Assembly (NCBI RefSeq): GCF_002250655.1
Contig: NZ_NOZR01000013.1
Location: 1 to 64,000 of the forward strand
Length of the DNA stretch: 64,000 nt
Reading direction: 5' to 3'
Source of the DNA: Mycolicibacterium sphagni
GTDB lineage: Bacteria > Actinomycetota > Actinomycetes > Mycobacteriales > Mycobacteriaceae
This document shows, piece after piece, positions 30,018 to 39,552 of this stretch (its first letter is position 1; the number at the start of each line of letters is the position of its first letter). A model generated the notes under the pieces. It made no database searches. It was not told the origin of the DNA and saw only the letters and a program-made list of their open reading frames with translations. A program made the position numbers and the translations under genes.

Positions 30018-30682
30018 CGGTGCGCCGTCTGGTCATGCTGCGGCACGGCCAGACCGAGTACAACGCCGATAGCCGTATGCAGGGCCAGCTCGACACCGAA
30101 CTGACCGATCTGGGCCGGGCGCAGGCCGTTGCGGCCGCCGAGGTGCTGGCCAAGCGCCAGCCGCTGTTGATCGTTTCCTCGGACCTGCGGCGCGCCTATG
30201 ACACCGCGGTGGCGCTGGCGGAGCGCACCGGGCTACGGGTGCAGGCCGATACCCGGCTTCGGGAGACCCACCTCGGTGACTGGCAGGGGCTCACGCATCA
30301 TCAGGTGGACGACCACGCGCCCGGAGCGCGGCAGGCTTGGCGCGACGACGCCACCTGGGCGCCGCACGGTGGCGAAAGTCGTATCGACGTTGCTGATCGC
30401 AGTGTGCCACTGGTTGCCGAATTGGTTGCCGGAGAACCTGAGTGGGGTCGGGATGATCCCGACCGGCCGGTGGTGCTGGTGGCTCATGGTGGGCTGATCG
30501 CAGCGCTGTGTGCGGCACTTCTCGGACTCCCCGTCGAGAGCTGGCCGGTGCTGGGCGGGATGGGTAACGCCAGCTGGGCACAGCTGTCCGGGCACAGCGC
30601 CGACGACGCTGCGTTCGAAGCCATCCGATGGCGGCTCGACGTGTGGAACGCCTCGGCTCAGGTGGCCAACGATGTCCTCTGA
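30014..30682 (+). CDS. gpgP: Glucosyl-3-phosphoglycerate phosphatase
   Basis: It dephosphorylates glucosyl-3-phosphoglycerate to glucosylglycerate at the start of methylglucose lipopolysaccharide synthesis. It is 222 residues of the histidine phosphatase superfamily. The phospho-acceptor is H11 in [12 protein letters not shown], the second His is in [11 protein letters not shown], and [16 protein letters not shown] carries the conserved Arg. It is almost collinear with Rv2419c as recalled. The GTG start overlaps the rsfS stop. The 3' end overlaps octT by 11 nt. Confidence 0.93.
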   Translation: MTVRRLVMLRHGQTEYNADSRMQGQLDTELTDLGRAQAVAAAEVLAKRQPLLIVSSDLRRAYDTAVALAERTGLRVQADTRLRETHLGDWQGLTHHQVDDHAPGARQAWRDDATWAPHGGESRIDVADRSVPLVAELVAGEPEWGRDDPDRPVVLVAHGGLIAALCAALLGLPVESWPVLGGMGNASWAQLSGHSADDAAFEAIRWRLDVWNASAQVANDVL

Positions 30683-31442
30683 CCGGCTGGATCCTCCTTC
30701 GGGTCGCTCCGCTCCTTTCCCCCGGACTCTATTGATCTTCTGTGATTCCCTGTCCTACTACGGCCCGTTAGGCGGTCTGCCCGCTGACGATCCGCGCATT
30801 TGGCCCAATATTGTTGCCCGCCAGCTGGGCTGGGATGTCGAGCTGATCGGGCGGATCGGCTGGACCAGTCGCGACGTCTGGTGGGCGGCCACGCAGGATC
30901 CGCGGGCGTGGGCCGCATTGCCTCGTGCCGGTGCGGTGATCTTCGCGACCAGCGGCATGGACTCGCTGCCGTCACCGTTGCCGACTGCATTGCGCGAACT
31001 GATCCGCTACGTGCGCCCATCCTGGCTGCGCCGGTGGGCGCGCGACGGCTACGGTTGGCTGCAGCCAAGGCTGTCGCCCATCGCCCGCCCAGCACTGCCG
31101 CCTCATCTGACGGTCGAGTATCTGGAAATGACCCGTGGTGCTTTGGATTTCAACCGCCCAGGCATCCCGATGGTCGCCTCTGTGCCCTCGGTGCACATCG
31201 CCCCCACATATGGCATGTCGCATCGCGGCCGGGCAGGTACTGTTGCCGCGATCAACGCGTGGGCAGCCGAGCACGAGATGCCGGTGGTGGACCTGAAAGC
31301 CGCGGTGGCCGAAGAGGTTCTGGCCGGACGTGGCAACCCTGACGGTATCCACTGGAACTTCGAAGCGCACCAGGGCGTCGCCGATCTGATGCTCAAAGCT
31401 CTTGCCGAGGCTGGTGTTCCGCTCGACAACACCCGGGACTGA
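30672..31442 (+). CDS. octT: Diglucosylglycerate octanoyltransferase
   Basis: It adds octanoate to diglucosylglycerate, an early intermediate of methylglucose lipopolysaccharide, 256 residues. The SGNH-type fold is seen in [12 protein letters not shown], with nucleophile Ser26, and in [12 protein letters not shown], which holds the catalytic Asp-His pair. It is the counterpart of Rv2418c and follows gpgP as in M. tuberculosis. The ATG at 30672 lies inside the end of gpgP, so the two are translationally coupled. It is 2 bp from degV. Confidence 0.88.
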   Translation: MSSDRLDPPSGRSAPFPRTLLIFCDSLSYYGPLGGLPADDPRIWPNIVARQLGWDVELIGRIGWTSRDVWWAATQDPRAWAALPRAGAVIFATSGMDSLPSPLPTALRELIRYVRPSWLRRWARDGYGWLQPRLSPIARPALPPHLTVEYLEMTRGALDFNRPGIPMVASVPSVHIAPTYGMSHRGRAGTVAAINAWAAEHEMPVVDLKAAVAEEVLAGRGNPDGIHWNFEAHQGVADLMLKALAEAGVPLDNTRD

Positions 31443-31444
31443 CC

Positions 31445-32308
31445 ATGGCCGTCGTCGTGGTCACCGATTCGTCGGCTCGGCTGAAGGCCGACGAGGTCCG
31501 CGCCCGCAATATCCGTGTGGTGCCGCTGCACATCCTGGTCGACGGGCGCGACCTGCGCGATGGCGTCGACGCCGTCCCGGGCGATCTGTACCAGCGCGGG
31601 CACGTGACGACTGCCGGTGCCACCCCGAGTGAACTCAGCGCAGCCTACCGAGACGCGTTGCGCGACAGCGACGGCGACGGTGTGGTGGCCGTCCACATCT
31701 CCGGGGAACTTTCCAGCACGCTCGGCGCCGCCGAATATGCCGCACGCGAGTTCGACGGTGCGGTGCGGGTGGTGGACTCGAAGTCGACAGCGATGGGCAC
31801 CGGCTTTGTCGCACTGGCCGCCGCCCGCGCAGCACACGCGGGAGCGAAGATCGAAACCGTTGTCGCCGAAGCGGAATCAACGGTGTCCCGGGTGCGCGCT
31901 CATATCGTCGTGCAGCGGCTGGATAATCTGCGGCGCAGTGGCCGGATCGGCACCGCGGCGTCCTGGCTCGGCACCGCGCTGGCCCTCAAGCCGTTGCTGC
32001 GCATCGACGAACAGGGCCGGCTGGTGCTGGCCCAACGGGTACGCACCGCATCCAAGGCGCACGCGGCGATGGTCGAGCAGGTACTCGAGGTGGTGGGGGA
32101 GCAGCGCGCGGCCCTCGCGGTCCACCACATAGACAATCCCGGTGCGGCCGCTGAGATCGCGGCCACACTTGCCTCCGCGCTACCCGGCTGCGGCGATGCC
32201 GTCGTCACCGACCTGGGCCCCGTGCTCGGCGTCCACGTCGGCGCCGGCGCGGTGGGAATCGTCGTCGCCGTCGACCCCACCCCGCCGGGACCTCTCAGGC
32301 CTGCCTGA
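31445..32308 (+). CDS. DegV family fatty-acid-binding protein
   Basis: A 287-residue DegV/EDD-fold protein that binds a fatty acid, in other bacteria as the FakB subunit of fatty acid kinase. It starts VVVVTDSSARLKADEVR. TSGATPSELSAAYR-like (TAGATPSELSAAYRDAL) and SSTLGAAEYAA line the ligand site. No FakA kinase is in the window. It follows octT by 2 bp, so it is probably cotranscribed with the glycolipid genes. The eis gene that follows it in M. tuberculosis is absent. The last 14 nt overlap the facing YceI gene. Confidence 0.88.
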   Translation: MAVVVVTDSSARLKADEVRARNIRVVPLHILVDGRDLRDGVDAVPGDLYQRGHVTTAGATPSELSAAYRDALRDSDGDGVVAVHISGELSSTLGAAEYAAREFDGAVRVVDSKSTAMGTGFVALAAARAAHAGAKIETVVAEAESTVSRVRAHIVVQRLDNLRRSGRIGTAASWLGTALALKPLLRIDEQGRLVLAQRVRTASKAHAAMVEQVLEVVGEQRAALAVHHIDNPGAAAEIAATLASALPGCGDAVVTDLGPVLGVHVGAGAVGIVVAVDPTPPGPLRPA

Positions 32309-32846
32309 GCGCCTCGATCTCCAAGGTAATGGTGACCTTGTCGCCGACGACAGCGCCGCCGGTTTCCAGCGGCATGTCGATGTCGATCCCGAAGTCCTTG
32401 CGGTTCAACACCACTGATGCCTCGAAGCCCGCGACCGCGCCGTGCCCCATGCCAGGGTTGACCCCGTTGAACTGAAGGGCCAGAGCGACTCTCTTCGTCA
32501 CGCCCTTGAGGGTGAAATCGCCCTCAAGGCGGTAGTCGTCGCCGTCGGGGGTCACCGATGCCGACACGAATGTCGCGGTGGGGTACTTCTCGACGTCGAA
32601 GAAATCAGCCGCCCGCAGGTGCGCATCGCGCTGCTCGTTGCCGGAGTGCACCGAGGCCACGTCGATCTCCGCCGACACCGACGGGGTGCCGTCAGCCGCG
32701 ACGGTCACCGCCCCGCTGAACGTGCCGAAGGTCCCGCGGACTTTGCTGACGACGAGGTGGCGTACCGAGAAGCTGATCGACGAGTGGACGGGGTCGATCG
32801 CCCAGGTTCCTGCGCTGAGATCGGTGGTCTGAGCCGGTGCGGTCAT
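32295..32846 (-). CDS. YceI family protein
   Basis: A 183-residue YceI-like lipocalin-fold protein that binds isoprenoid or similar lipids. It starts with a short tail, then GTWAIDPVHSSISFSVRHLV, the family signature. VRGTFGTFSGAV and FTLKGVTKRVAL follow. No signal peptide is seen, unlike E. coli YceI, so it is cytosolic. AAGGAGA lies 8 nt before ATG. A perfect 16-bp palindrome 60 nt upstream suggests control by a repressor. It overlaps degV by 14 nt. Confidence 0.9.
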   Translation of the reverse strand: MTAPAQTTDLSAGTWAIDPVHSSISFSVRHLVVSKVRGTFGTFSGAVTVAADGTPSVSAEIDVASVHSGNEQRDAHLRAADFFDVEKYPTATFVSASVTPDGDDYRLEGDFTLKGVTKRVALALQFNGVNPGMGHGAVAGFEASVVLNRKDFGIDIDMPLETGGAVVGDKVTITLEIEALRQA

Positions 32847-32869
32847 CGAGGGGTCTCCTTGTTCCGGGC

Positions 32870-32892
32870 GTGCTGGACCTAGTGCCCAGCAC
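32870..32892. promoter_or_regulatory. Hairpin in the YceI upstream region
   Basis: GTGCTGG (32870-32876) pairs perfectly with CCAGCAC (32886-32892) around 9 nt. It lies between the palindrome at 32907 and the YceI ribosome binding site, so it is probably in the 5' leader. Confidence 0.4.
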
Positions 32893-32906
32893 CTCAGACC
32901 AAGTAA

Positions 32907-32922
32907 CCGGACTACGGTCCGG
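32907..32922. promoter_or_regulatory. Perfect 16-bp palindrome, probable repressor operator for YceI gene
   Basis: CCGGAC-TACG-GTCCGG, flanked by TAA on the left and ATTAA on the right, is a dyad of the size and form bound by TetR or MarR regulators. It lies 60 nt before the YceI start. No regulator gene is adjacent. Confidence 0.5.
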
Positions 32923-32942
32923 ATTAATTCCCGCCGGTTGGC

Positions 32943-33998
32943 TCAGCCGGAAAAGCGCCCGGTCACCGGGGGCAGGTCCGCCAGCGTGACGATGCCCGGC
33001 GCGGCCGCCACCACCGCAGGCACAGCGTTGGTGACCGGCATCGCGGTATAGATCATGCCCAGCCCCATGAAACCGGACTCAGGCCAATTCTTCGGCGGCA
33101 GGCAGTGCAGTACCGTGCGCATGTTGGGCACGCCGTAGACCTGGATGACGTGACCGTGCTCCAGCGGTTTGGGCGGCACTACGTGGCTGCCCATGGTCCA
33201 GTTGAAGCCGACGCTCACCACATTGCGGTCACCGACCCAGCCGCGGTGGTAGCCGTACACCCCGCCGACGGTGCCCTCCGGGATCGTCATGAATCCGAGG
33301 TCGCTGTCGCCGGTGGCGGTGGTGAAGGTGACGTCGAACGTCATCCGGTCCAGCTGCGCGCCGATCGCATCGGCCATCATCGCCGCCGACTCGGCGAACA
33401 CTTCGCTCTCCCGGCGCACGCTCTCCTCCAGTCCCGGAGTCTGCGGATCGCAGCCGAAGCCCATCGCGGACTGCGTGCCCGCCGACTCATACGTCGAACA
33501 GTCCACCGACTCCGTGATCCGGATCTCGTCGACGCTTTCACATGCGCCGGACAGCACCATGCCGACCATGTTCGTCATACCGGGATGGGCGCCGCTGCCG
33601 AAGATCGTCGAATTGCCTTGTTCGCAAGCCTTTCGGATTCTGTTCAGATCCTCCGGTGACTGCTTGCCGCCGGTGATCCAGGCCGCCGAGGAACACACGT
33701 TGACCCCGGCCTCCAGTAGGCGCACCAACTCGTCGACGCTGGGCCACAACGGGTTGTAGCAGCATGCGTCTGGCTTGGCGGCCAGCAGCGCGTCGATGTC
33801 GTTGGTCGCGGTGACGCCGGTGGGTTCGGGCCAGCCCGACAATTCGGCGGCATCGACACCGAGCTTGTCGGCGCCGTGGGCGTACACCCCGACCAGCTCC
33901 AGGTCCGGCCGGCTGATGATCGCGTGCAGCGACCGGCGTCCGATATTGCCAGTGGTCCACTGGATCACCCGAATTGGACGGTCGGCGGTGGTGGTCAT
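32943..33998 (-). CDS. Dihydrodipicolinate reductase-like NAD(P)-dependent oxidoreductase
   Basis: A 351-residue protein of the family annotated in mycobacteria as dihydrodipicolinate reductase, related to 2,4-diaminopentanoate dehydrogenase. The Rossmann start is IRVIQWTTGNIGRRSL, then ELVGVYAHGADKLGVDAAEL. SGAHPGMTN is a conserved central motif. It is longer than true DapB (about 245 residues) and lacks a lysine-pathway context, so another substrate is likely. GAGGAGG 7 nt before ATG 33998 sets the start. It lies upstream of the YceI gene, separated from it by the palindrome. Confidence 0.8.
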   Translation of the reverse strand: MTTTADRPIRVIQWTTGNIGRRSLHAIISRPDLELVGVYAHGADKLGVDAAELSGWPEPTGVTATNDIDALLAAKPDACCYNPLWPSVDELVRLLEAGVNVCSSAAWITGGKQSPEDLNRIRKACEQGNSTIFGSGAHPGMTNMVGMVLSGACESVDEIRITESVDCSTYESAGTQSAMGFGCDPQTPGLEESVRRESEVFAESAAMMADAIGAQLDRMTFDVTFTTATGDSDLGFMTIPEGTVGGVYGYHRGWVGDRNVVSVGFNWTMGSHVVPPKPLEHGHVIQVYGVPNMRTVLHCLPPKNWPESGFMGLGMIYTAMPVTNAVPAVVAAAPGIVTLADLPPVTGRFSG

Positions 33999-34182
33999 GG
34001 GAAGTCCTCCTCGGCTGGCAAACGATCCTGATGGGTCTACCACCACCGGGCGCCCTCCCGAAAGGCGAAGTCCTATCGGGCGGCACACGGGCCGCCCCGG
34101 AGGCCTGTCCACAGACTCGGCATCATCCACAGGGTCGGGCTGTCGGCTGCTTGGAGGAGCGTTCGCGGTCCGGGTGCGCGCT

Positions 34183-34188
34183 TACGGT
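34183..34188 (+). promoter_or_regulatory. comEA -10 hexamer, leaderless
   Basis: TACGGT lies 6 nt before ATG 34195. No Shine-Dalgarno is present at the right distance. Confidence 0.55.
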
Positions 34189-34194
34189 CGCGGC

Positions 34195-34992
34195 ATGCGA
34201 TCCGAGCAGCCGCTGGCGCGCCTGCGCCCGAACGAACCGGACCACCATGACGAAGACGCCGAGGACGAAATTCCGCTGCCCAGCTGGATCCCTGACGGAC
34301 CGTCCGAACACGGCGCGGGCTGGCTGGCCGCGGTCCGCGCCGACCCCGGCCGGGCCGGTGGTATCGCCCTGGCGGTGATCGCTGTTGTCGCCGTACTCAT
34401 CACGGTGTTCACCCTTATGCGTGACGATCCGCCGCCGGTCACCTCCGCCAAGCTCCCGCCGGTGGAGATGGTGTCCTCGGCCGCCGCTCGGCCCAGCGCG
34501 GACGCCAACCAGCCGGTCGTCGTCAGCGTCGTCGGGCTGGTCACCAAACCCGGTCTGGTGACGCTGGCGCCCGGCGCCCGTATCGCCGACGCGGTGTCGG
34601 CCGCCGGTGGCACCATCGCCGGCGCCGACACGCTGGGCCTGAACCTGGCCCGCCACCTGTCCGACGGTGAGCAGATAGTGGTCGGCATCGGCACCCCGGC
34701 GGGCCAGCCGACCGCGCTGGGCAGCTCGGTCAGCGGCGGACCACCGGCGGCTGCTTCCGATCCGCCTGCGTCGCCGGGCAAGGGGACGGGGGCACCGGCC
34801 GCCCCGATCGACGTGAACACCGCCACCGTCGAACAGCTCGACGCACTGCCCGGGGTCGGGCCGGTGACGGCCTCGGCGATCGTGGCGTGGCGGGACGCCC
34901 ATGGAAAGTTCAGCAGCGTCGACCAACTCGGGGAGGTCGACGGCATCGGGCCGGCACGGCTGGAGAAGCTTCGGGCACTGGTGCGGGTGTGA
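34195..34992 (+). CDS. comEA: ComEA family DNA-binding protein
   Basis: A membrane-anchored DNA-binding protein of the competence type, 265 residues. An acidic cytoplasmic N-terminus is followed by one membrane segment (GGIALAVIAVVAVLITVF, about 58-75), an SLBB domain (VVVSVVGLVTKPGLVTLAPG) and a Pro/Ala linker. A C-terminal helix-hairpin-helix pair ends the protein: VNTATVEQLDALPGVGP and VDGIGPARLEKLRAL. It should sit outside the membrane and hand DNA to ComEC. Natural transformation is not established for most mycobacteria. The stop overlaps the comEC GTG start. Confidence 0.92.
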   Translation: MRSEQPLARLRPNEPDHHDEDAEDEIPLPSWIPDGPSEHGAGWLAAVRADPGRAGGIALAVIAVVAVLITVFTLMRDDPPPVTSAKLPPVEMVSSAAARPSADANQPVVVSVVGLVTKPGLVTLAPGARIADAVSAAGGTIAGADTLGLNLARHLSDGEQIVVGIGTPAGQPTALGSSVSGGPPAAASDPPASPGKGTGAPAAPIDVNTATVEQLDALPGVGPVTASAIVAWRDAHGKFSSVDQLGEVDGIGPARLEKLRALVRV

Positions 34993-36494
34993 CCGATCCG
35001 GCACCGCCCGTCGCCGCGTTGGATCTGCGGCTGGTGCCGGCGGCGCTGACCGCGTGGGTGGTCACCGCGGCCGGTATCACCTGGCCAGTCGGCGCGGTGC
35101 TGGCCGCGGTGTGCGCGGTCGTCGGGCTGGGGTGGGCGGCGCTGGCTCGCTGGTGTGGTGCGGGCCGCCCGGTGCTGCGCACGACCGCCGTCGCGGTGAT
35201 CGGCGCCGCGCTGATCGGAGCGGGGTTCGCCCTGGCGGCGGCGATGCGCGCCGACGCGGTCCGCGACCACCCGGTGGCGCGCCAGATCGGCGCCGTGGCC
35301 ACCGTCACGGTGACACCGGGGGAGGATCCCCGGCCGCTGGGCAGCGGACGTCTCCTATTCCGCGGCACGCTGGCCGAGCTGAATGGCGCTGAAATGACCG
35401 GCAGCGTAGTCGTTTTCGCCCCGATTACGGGGTTCGGCGACCTGATGGCAGGCCAGCCGGCCCGGTTCAAGGCGCGTATCAGCAGACCGGCCAGGCACGA
35501 CCTCACGGTGGGCGTACTCAATGCCACCGGTGAACCCGTCCTGGGCCGCGCGTCACCGCTGCAACGTGCAGCCAGAGCGGTGCGTACACGCTTCGCGGCG
35601 GCGGCACGCGACGTGCTGCCCGCCGATCAGGCCGCGATCCTGCCCGGACTCGTACTCGGCGACACTTCGACTGTATCCGCAGGAACGACAGCACAATTCC
35701 GCACGGCTGGTCTGACTCACTTGACCGCGGTGTCCGGTGCCAATGTCACGATCGTGTGCGGCGCGGTGCTGCTCTCGGCGGGAGTGATCGGTCCTCGTAT
35801 CGCCGTCGGGCTGGCAGGCGTCGCGCTGATGGCGTTCGTCGTCGTGGTGCAGCCGAGTGCCAGCGTCCTGCGGGCCGCTCTGATGGGTGCGATCGCACTG
35901 GTAGCGATCGTGAGCGCCCGCCGGCGACAGACCATCCCGGTATTGGCGGCCACCGTGCTCGGATTGCTCATTCTGACACCGCAATTGGCGGTTGACGCCG
36001 GTTTCGCGCTGTCGGTGTCGGCGACCGCCGCCCTGGTCGTGCTGGCGCCGGGCTGGTCGGCGCGGTTGATCGCGCGGGGCTGGCCGAGGCCGCTGGCCGA
36101 GGCTGTCTGCATCGCGTTGGCCGCGCAGTTGGTCACCGCTCCGTTGGTGGCGGCGATCTCGGGTCGCTTCAGTGTGATCAGTGTGATAGCCAATGTGGCT
36201 GTTGCCGTGGTTATTCCACCGATCACCGTGTTGGGCACCGCGGCCGCGGCGGTGTGCTGGTTGTGGGCGCCTGCGGCCGGACTGTTGATCCGCTTCACCG
36301 GGCCCGAACTGTGGTGGCTGCTGAATGTCGCGTCAGTGGCCGCCGAGATTCCCGGCGCCGCGGTGCCGGTGCCGTCCGGTGCGGCAGGCGTAGCGACTGT
36401 CGGTGGGGTGACGCTGGTCGTCGTGCTGCTTTGGCGGTGGGTGTCGCGCCGCCGCGGATCGTCGTCGGCGCGGCGTGGCAGGATCGTGTGGTGA
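34989..36494 (+). CDS. comEC: ComEC/Rec2 family competence membrane protein
   Basis: The DNA channel protein of competence systems, 501 residues with about ten membrane segments. The N-terminal OB-like part spans about 90-190. The competence core contains [18 protein letters not shown] and [15 protein letters not shown]. Like M. tuberculosis Rv2414c, it lacks the C-terminal metallo-beta-lactamase domain of Gram-negative and Firmicute ComEC, so strand degradation would need another enzyme. The GTG start overlaps comEA (GTGA), and the stop overlaps holA (GTGA). Confidence 0.92.
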   Translation: MTDPAPPVAALDLRLVPAALTAWVVTAAGITWPVGAVLAAVCAVVGLGWAALARWCGAGRPVLRTTAVAVIGAALIGAGFALAAAMRADAVRDHPVARQIGAVATVTVTPGEDPRPLGSGRLLFRGTLAELNGAEMTGSVVVFAPITGFGDLMAGQPARFKARISRPARHDLTVGVLNATGEPVLGRASPLQRAARAVRTRFAAAARDVLPADQAAILPGLVLGDTSTVSAGTTAQFRTAGLTHLTAVSGANVTIVCGAVLLSAGVIGPRIAVGLAGVALMAFVVVVQPSASVLRAALMGAIALVAIVSARRRQTIPVLAATVLGLLILTPQLAVDAGFALSVSATAALVVLAPGWSARLIARGWPRPLAEAVCIALAAQLVTAPLVAAISGRFSVISVIANVAVAVVIPPITVLGTAAAAVCWLWAPAAGLLIRFTGPELWWLLNVASVAAEIPGAAVPVPSGAAGVATVGGVTLVVVLLWRWVSRRRGSSSARRGRIVW

Positions 36495-37456
36495 CATCCG
36501 GCCTGCACCTGATCCTCGGTGACGAAGAGTTACTGATCGATCGCGCCATCTCCGAGGTGCTGCGGGCCGCACGCACCGCGGCAGGCAGCGTCGACGTCCC
36601 GGTGGACCGGCTACGCGCGGGTGAGGTGTCGGTCAACGAGCTCGTCGAACTGCTCAGCCCGTCGCTGTTCGCCGACGAGCGGGTCGTGGTTCTCGAATCG
36701 GCCGCCGAAGCCGGCAAAGAGGCCGTCGAGCTGATCGCCTCGGCGGCGGGGGACCTGCCGCCGGGCACCGTGCTGGTGGTCGTGCACTCCGGCGGCGGGC
36801 GCGCCAAGGCGCTGGCCGATCAGCTCAAGAAGCTCGGTGCCGAGGTGCATCCGTGCGCCAAGATCAGCAAGGCCGCCGAGCGGGCCGACTTCGTGCGGGC
36901 CGAGTTCCGCGCCCAGAAGGTCAAGGTCAACGAGGACACGGTCACCGCACTGCTCGACGCCGTCGGCTCCGACATCCGGGAACTAGCGTCGGCCTGTTCG
37001 CAGTTGGTCGCGGACACCGGCGGCCACATCGATACGGCCGCGGTGCGGCGCTATCACAGCGGCAAGGCGGAGGTCTCGGGGTTTGACATCGCAGACAAGG
37101 CGGTGGTGGGCGATATCGCCGGGTCGGCCGAGGCACTGCGATGGGCGATGATGCGCGGTGTCCCGCACGTTGTGCTGGCCGATGCGCTGGCAGACGCGGT
37201 TCACACCATCGCCCGGGTGGGCCCGCTGACGGGAGACCCCTACCGGCTGGCCGGTGAGCTGGGCATGCCACCGTGGCGCGTTCAGAAGGCGCAAAAGCAA
37301 TCGCGGCGCTGGTCCCGCGACAAGGTGGCGACCGCGATCCGGCTGGTGGCGGCGCTTAACGCAAATGTCAAGGGCGCAGCGGCTGATGCCGACTACGCCC
37401 TTGAGGATGCGGTGCGCAAAGTGGCGCACCTGGCCGCCGGTAGCGGCAGGGACTGA
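36491..37456 (+). CDS. holA: DNA polymerase III subunit delta
   Basis: The delta subunit of the clamp loader, which opens the beta ring, 321 residues. It starts [20 protein letters not shown]. The N-terminal AAA+-like domain lacks Walker motifs, as expected for delta, and has [15 protein letters not shown]. The C-terminal collar domain contains [16 protein letters not shown] and [15 protein letters not shown]. Its position after comEC is conserved in bacteria. The stop lies directly against the rpsT stop on the other strand, with no spacer. Confidence 0.92.
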   Translation: MTSGLHLILGDEELLIDRAISEVLRAARTAAGSVDVPVDRLRAGEVSVNELVELLSPSLFADERVVVLESAAEAGKEAVELIASAAGDLPPGTVLVVVHSGGGRAKALADQLKKLGAEVHPCAKISKAAERADFVRAEFRAQKVKVNEDTVTALLDAVGSDIRELASACSQLVADTGGHIDTAAVRRYHSGKAEVSGFDIADKAVVGDIAGSAEALRWAMMRGVPHVVLADALADAVHTIARVGPLTGDPYRLAGELGMPPWRVQKAQKQSRRWSRDKVATAIRLVAALNANVKGAAADADYALEDAVRKVAHLAAGSGRD

Positions 37457-37717
37457 TCAGATCTTGTTGAAGGCTTGAGCCAGCGCCGACTTCTTGTTGG
37501 CGGCCTGGTTCTTGTGGATGACGCCCTTGCTGGCGGCCTTGTCCAGCTTGCGGCTGGTCGCCACGAGCAGCTCGCCGGCCTTGTCCTTGTCGCCCTCGGC
37601 GGCGGCCGCGCGGAAACCGCGGATCGCAGTGTGGAGCGAACTCTTCACCGACTTGTTGCGCACCCGGCGCCGCTCGTTGGTGCGGATGCGCTTTTCCTGC
37701 GACTTGATGTTGGCCAC
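37457..37717 (-). CDS. rpsT: Ribosomal protein S20
   Basis: A 30S primary binding protein, 86 residues. It opens [20 protein letters not shown] and continues [15 protein letters not shown], and [18 protein letters not shown] ends it, all typical of S20. The GTG start has GGAGAC about 8 nt upstream. It is convergent with holA, as in M. tuberculosis Rv2412/Rv2413c. Confidence 0.96.
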   Translation of the reverse strand: MANIKSQEKRIRTNERRRVRNKSVKSSLHTAIRGFRAAAAEGDKDKAGELLVATSRKLDKAASKGVIHKNQAANKKSALAQAFNKI

Positions 37718-37793
37718 GCGTTAGGTCTCCGATTTTCTTGCTTGGGGGTCTCGGTCTTGCCGGGGCCGTGGGGCCCTCGGGCAGCGACTGCTC

Positions 37794-37823
37794 AGGGTAC
37801 CAGTGTGGGTGTCAATCTCCCAA
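37794..37823 (-). promoter_or_regulatory. rpsT promoter
   Basis: On the minus strand TTGGGA, 18 nt and TACCCT (37799-37794) form a SigA-type promoter. It gives an rpsT leader of about 70 nt that is GC-rich and able to fold (GGGCCCCACGGCCCC). Confidence 0.5.
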
Positions 37824-37875
37824 AGTGGAGCTCACTGGCCTGCCGAAACAGCGATCTTCGGGCAGCATGTGACAG

Positions 37876-39552
37876 GTGAGCCTTCGCACCCTGCCTTCGG
37901 AATCCAGCCGGTCGTCTCGTAACGGTTCGCGACAGCCCCACCGCCACGACCATATCTTCGGCGGCTACAACGCCATGGGCTCGTATGCCAAGGCCTTTGA
38001 CGAGATGTTCGACAAAGAAGGCAACGTCAGGGGGCCCTACAAGGGAATTTTCGCCGAACTTGCTCCGGCGGACACCGACGATCTCGAAGCCAGGGCCGAG
38101 GCGCTGGGCAGAGCCTTCATCGACCAGGGCATCACGTTCTCGCTGTCCGGCCAGGAGCGTCCGTTCCCGCTTGACCTCGTGCCGCGGGTCATCTCCGCGG
38201 CTGAGTGGTCCCGCCTCGAGCGCGGCATCACTCAGCGGGTCAAGGCGCTGGAAATGTATCTCGACGACATCTACGGCGACCAGGAGATCCTGCGCGACGG
38301 GGTCATCCCGCGACGGCTGGTCACCTCCTGTGAGCACTTCCACCGGCAGGCAGCCGGGATCAGCCCGCCCAACGGGGTGCGCATCCACGTCGCCGGCATC
38401 GACCTGGTGCGCGACGCCCAGGGCACCTTCCGGGTGCTGGAGGACAACCTGCGGTCCCCGTCGGGTGTCTCCTACGTCATGGAGAACCGGCGCACCATGG
38501 CCAGGGTCTTCCCGAACCTGTTCTCCACCCACCGGGTGCGCGCGGTCGGCGACTACGCCTCGCACCTGCTGCGCGCGTTGCGCAACGCCGCGGCCACCAA
38601 CGAGGCCGACCCCACGGTGGTCGTGCTCACCCCCGGCCCGTTCAACTCGGCCTATTTCGAGCATTCGCTGCTAGCTCGCCAGATGGGCGTGGAACTGGTC
38701 GAGGGTCGCGACATGTTCTGCCGCGACAACGTGGTCTACATGCGTACCACTGAGGGCGAGCGCCAGGTGGACGTCATCTACCGCCGCATCGACGACGACT
38801 TCCTCGATCCCATGCAATTCCGCCCCGACTCGGTGCTGGGAGTGGCGGGCCTGCTCAACGCGGCCCGGGCCGGCAACGTCGTGATCTCCAGCGCGGTCGG
38901 CAACGGTGTCGGCGACGACAAGCTCGTCTACACCTATGTGCCGACCATCATCGAGTACTACCTCGGCGAGAAGCCGTTGGTCGCCAACGTCGACACGTTG
39001 CGCTGCTGGCTCGATGACGAACGCGAAGAGGTGCTCGACCGTCTCGACGAGCTGGTGATCAAACCGGTCGAGGGCTCCGGCGGCTATGGGATCGTGTTCG
39101 GACCGGACGCCTCGGAGAAGGAACTGGCCACGATCCGCAAGAAGGTCATCGGCGATCCCCGCGGCTGGATCGCCCAGCCGGTGGTGCAGCTCTCGACGGT
39201 GCCCACCAAGGTCGGGGATGCCTTGGCTCCGCGGCACGTCGACTTGCGCCCCTTCGCCGTCAACGACGGCGAGGACGTGTGGGTGTTGCCCGGCGGGCTG
39301 ACCCGCGTCGCGCTCACCGAAGGGTCGCTGGTGGTGAACTCCAGCCAGGGCGGCGGTTCCAAGGACACCTGGGTGCTGGCCTCGCGCACGTCAGTGGCCG
39401 CGCGCGAGCTCGGGGCCGCTGAGATCGTCCGCAAGATCCCCAAATCGTCCAAAGCGCAGGTCGCCGAGAAAGGCTCAGAGCAGTCCGGTAACCAGCAACA
39501 ACAGAATCAGCAGCAGCAGAATCAGCAACAACAGCAGCAGGTGATGCACTGA
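37876..39552 (+). CDS. Circularly permuted ATP-grasp protein (type 2)
   Basis: The counterpart of Rv2411c, 558 residues. It contains MGSYAKAFDEMFDKEGNVRG near residue 34, then the ATP-grasp region (LEDNLRSPSGVSYVMENR, VKPVEGSGGYGIVFG-like IKPVEGSGGYGIVFGPD). This family stands next to alpha-E and transglutaminase-like genes in many bacteria. The trio is thought to make or modify a peptide-like product that is still unknown. The protein ends in a Gln-rich tail of about 20 residues. The GTG at 37876 agrees with the recalled start of the homologue. It overlaps the next gene by 1 nt (TGATG). Confidence 0.9.
   Translation: MSLRTLPSESSRSSRNGSRQPHRHDHIFGGYNAMGSYAKAFDEMFDKEGNVRGPYKGIFAELAPADTDDLEARAEALGRAFIDQGITFSLSGQERPFPLDLVPRVISAAEWSRLERGITQRVKALEMYLDDIYGDQEILRDGVIPRRLVTSCEHFHRQAAGISPPNGVRIHVAGIDLVRDAQGTFRVLEDNLRSPSGVSYVMENRRTMARVFPNLFSTHRVRAVGDYASHLLRALRNAAATNEADPTVVVLTPGPFNSAYFEHSLLARQMGVELVEGRDMFCRDNVVYMRTTEGERQVDVIYRRIDDDFLDPMQFRPDSVLGVAGLLNAARAGNVVISSAVGNGVGDDKLVYTYVPTIIEYYLGEKPLVANVDTLRCWLDDEREEVLDRLDELVIKPVEGSGGYGIVFGPDASEKELATIRKKVIGDPRGWIAQPVVQLSTVPTKVGDALAPRHVDLRPFAVNDGEDVWVLPGGLTRVALTEGSLVVNSSQGGGSKDTWVLASRTSVAARELGAAEIVRKIPKSSKAQVAEKGSEQSGNQQQQNQQQQNQQQQQQVMH
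39492..39543 (+). repeat. CAG/CAA repeat encoding poly-Gln tail
   Basis: A run of CAG and CAA codons broken by AAT codes for a Q/N tail at the end of the ATP-grasp protein. A similar Q tail exists in Rv2411c as recalled. It is prone to slippage. Confidence 0.7.

Noticed and set aside
32943..33998. Assigning the gene to lysine synthesis as dapB
   Set aside because: The protein is about 100 residues longer than DapB and lacks lysine-pathway neighbours. It belongs to a broader reductase family.
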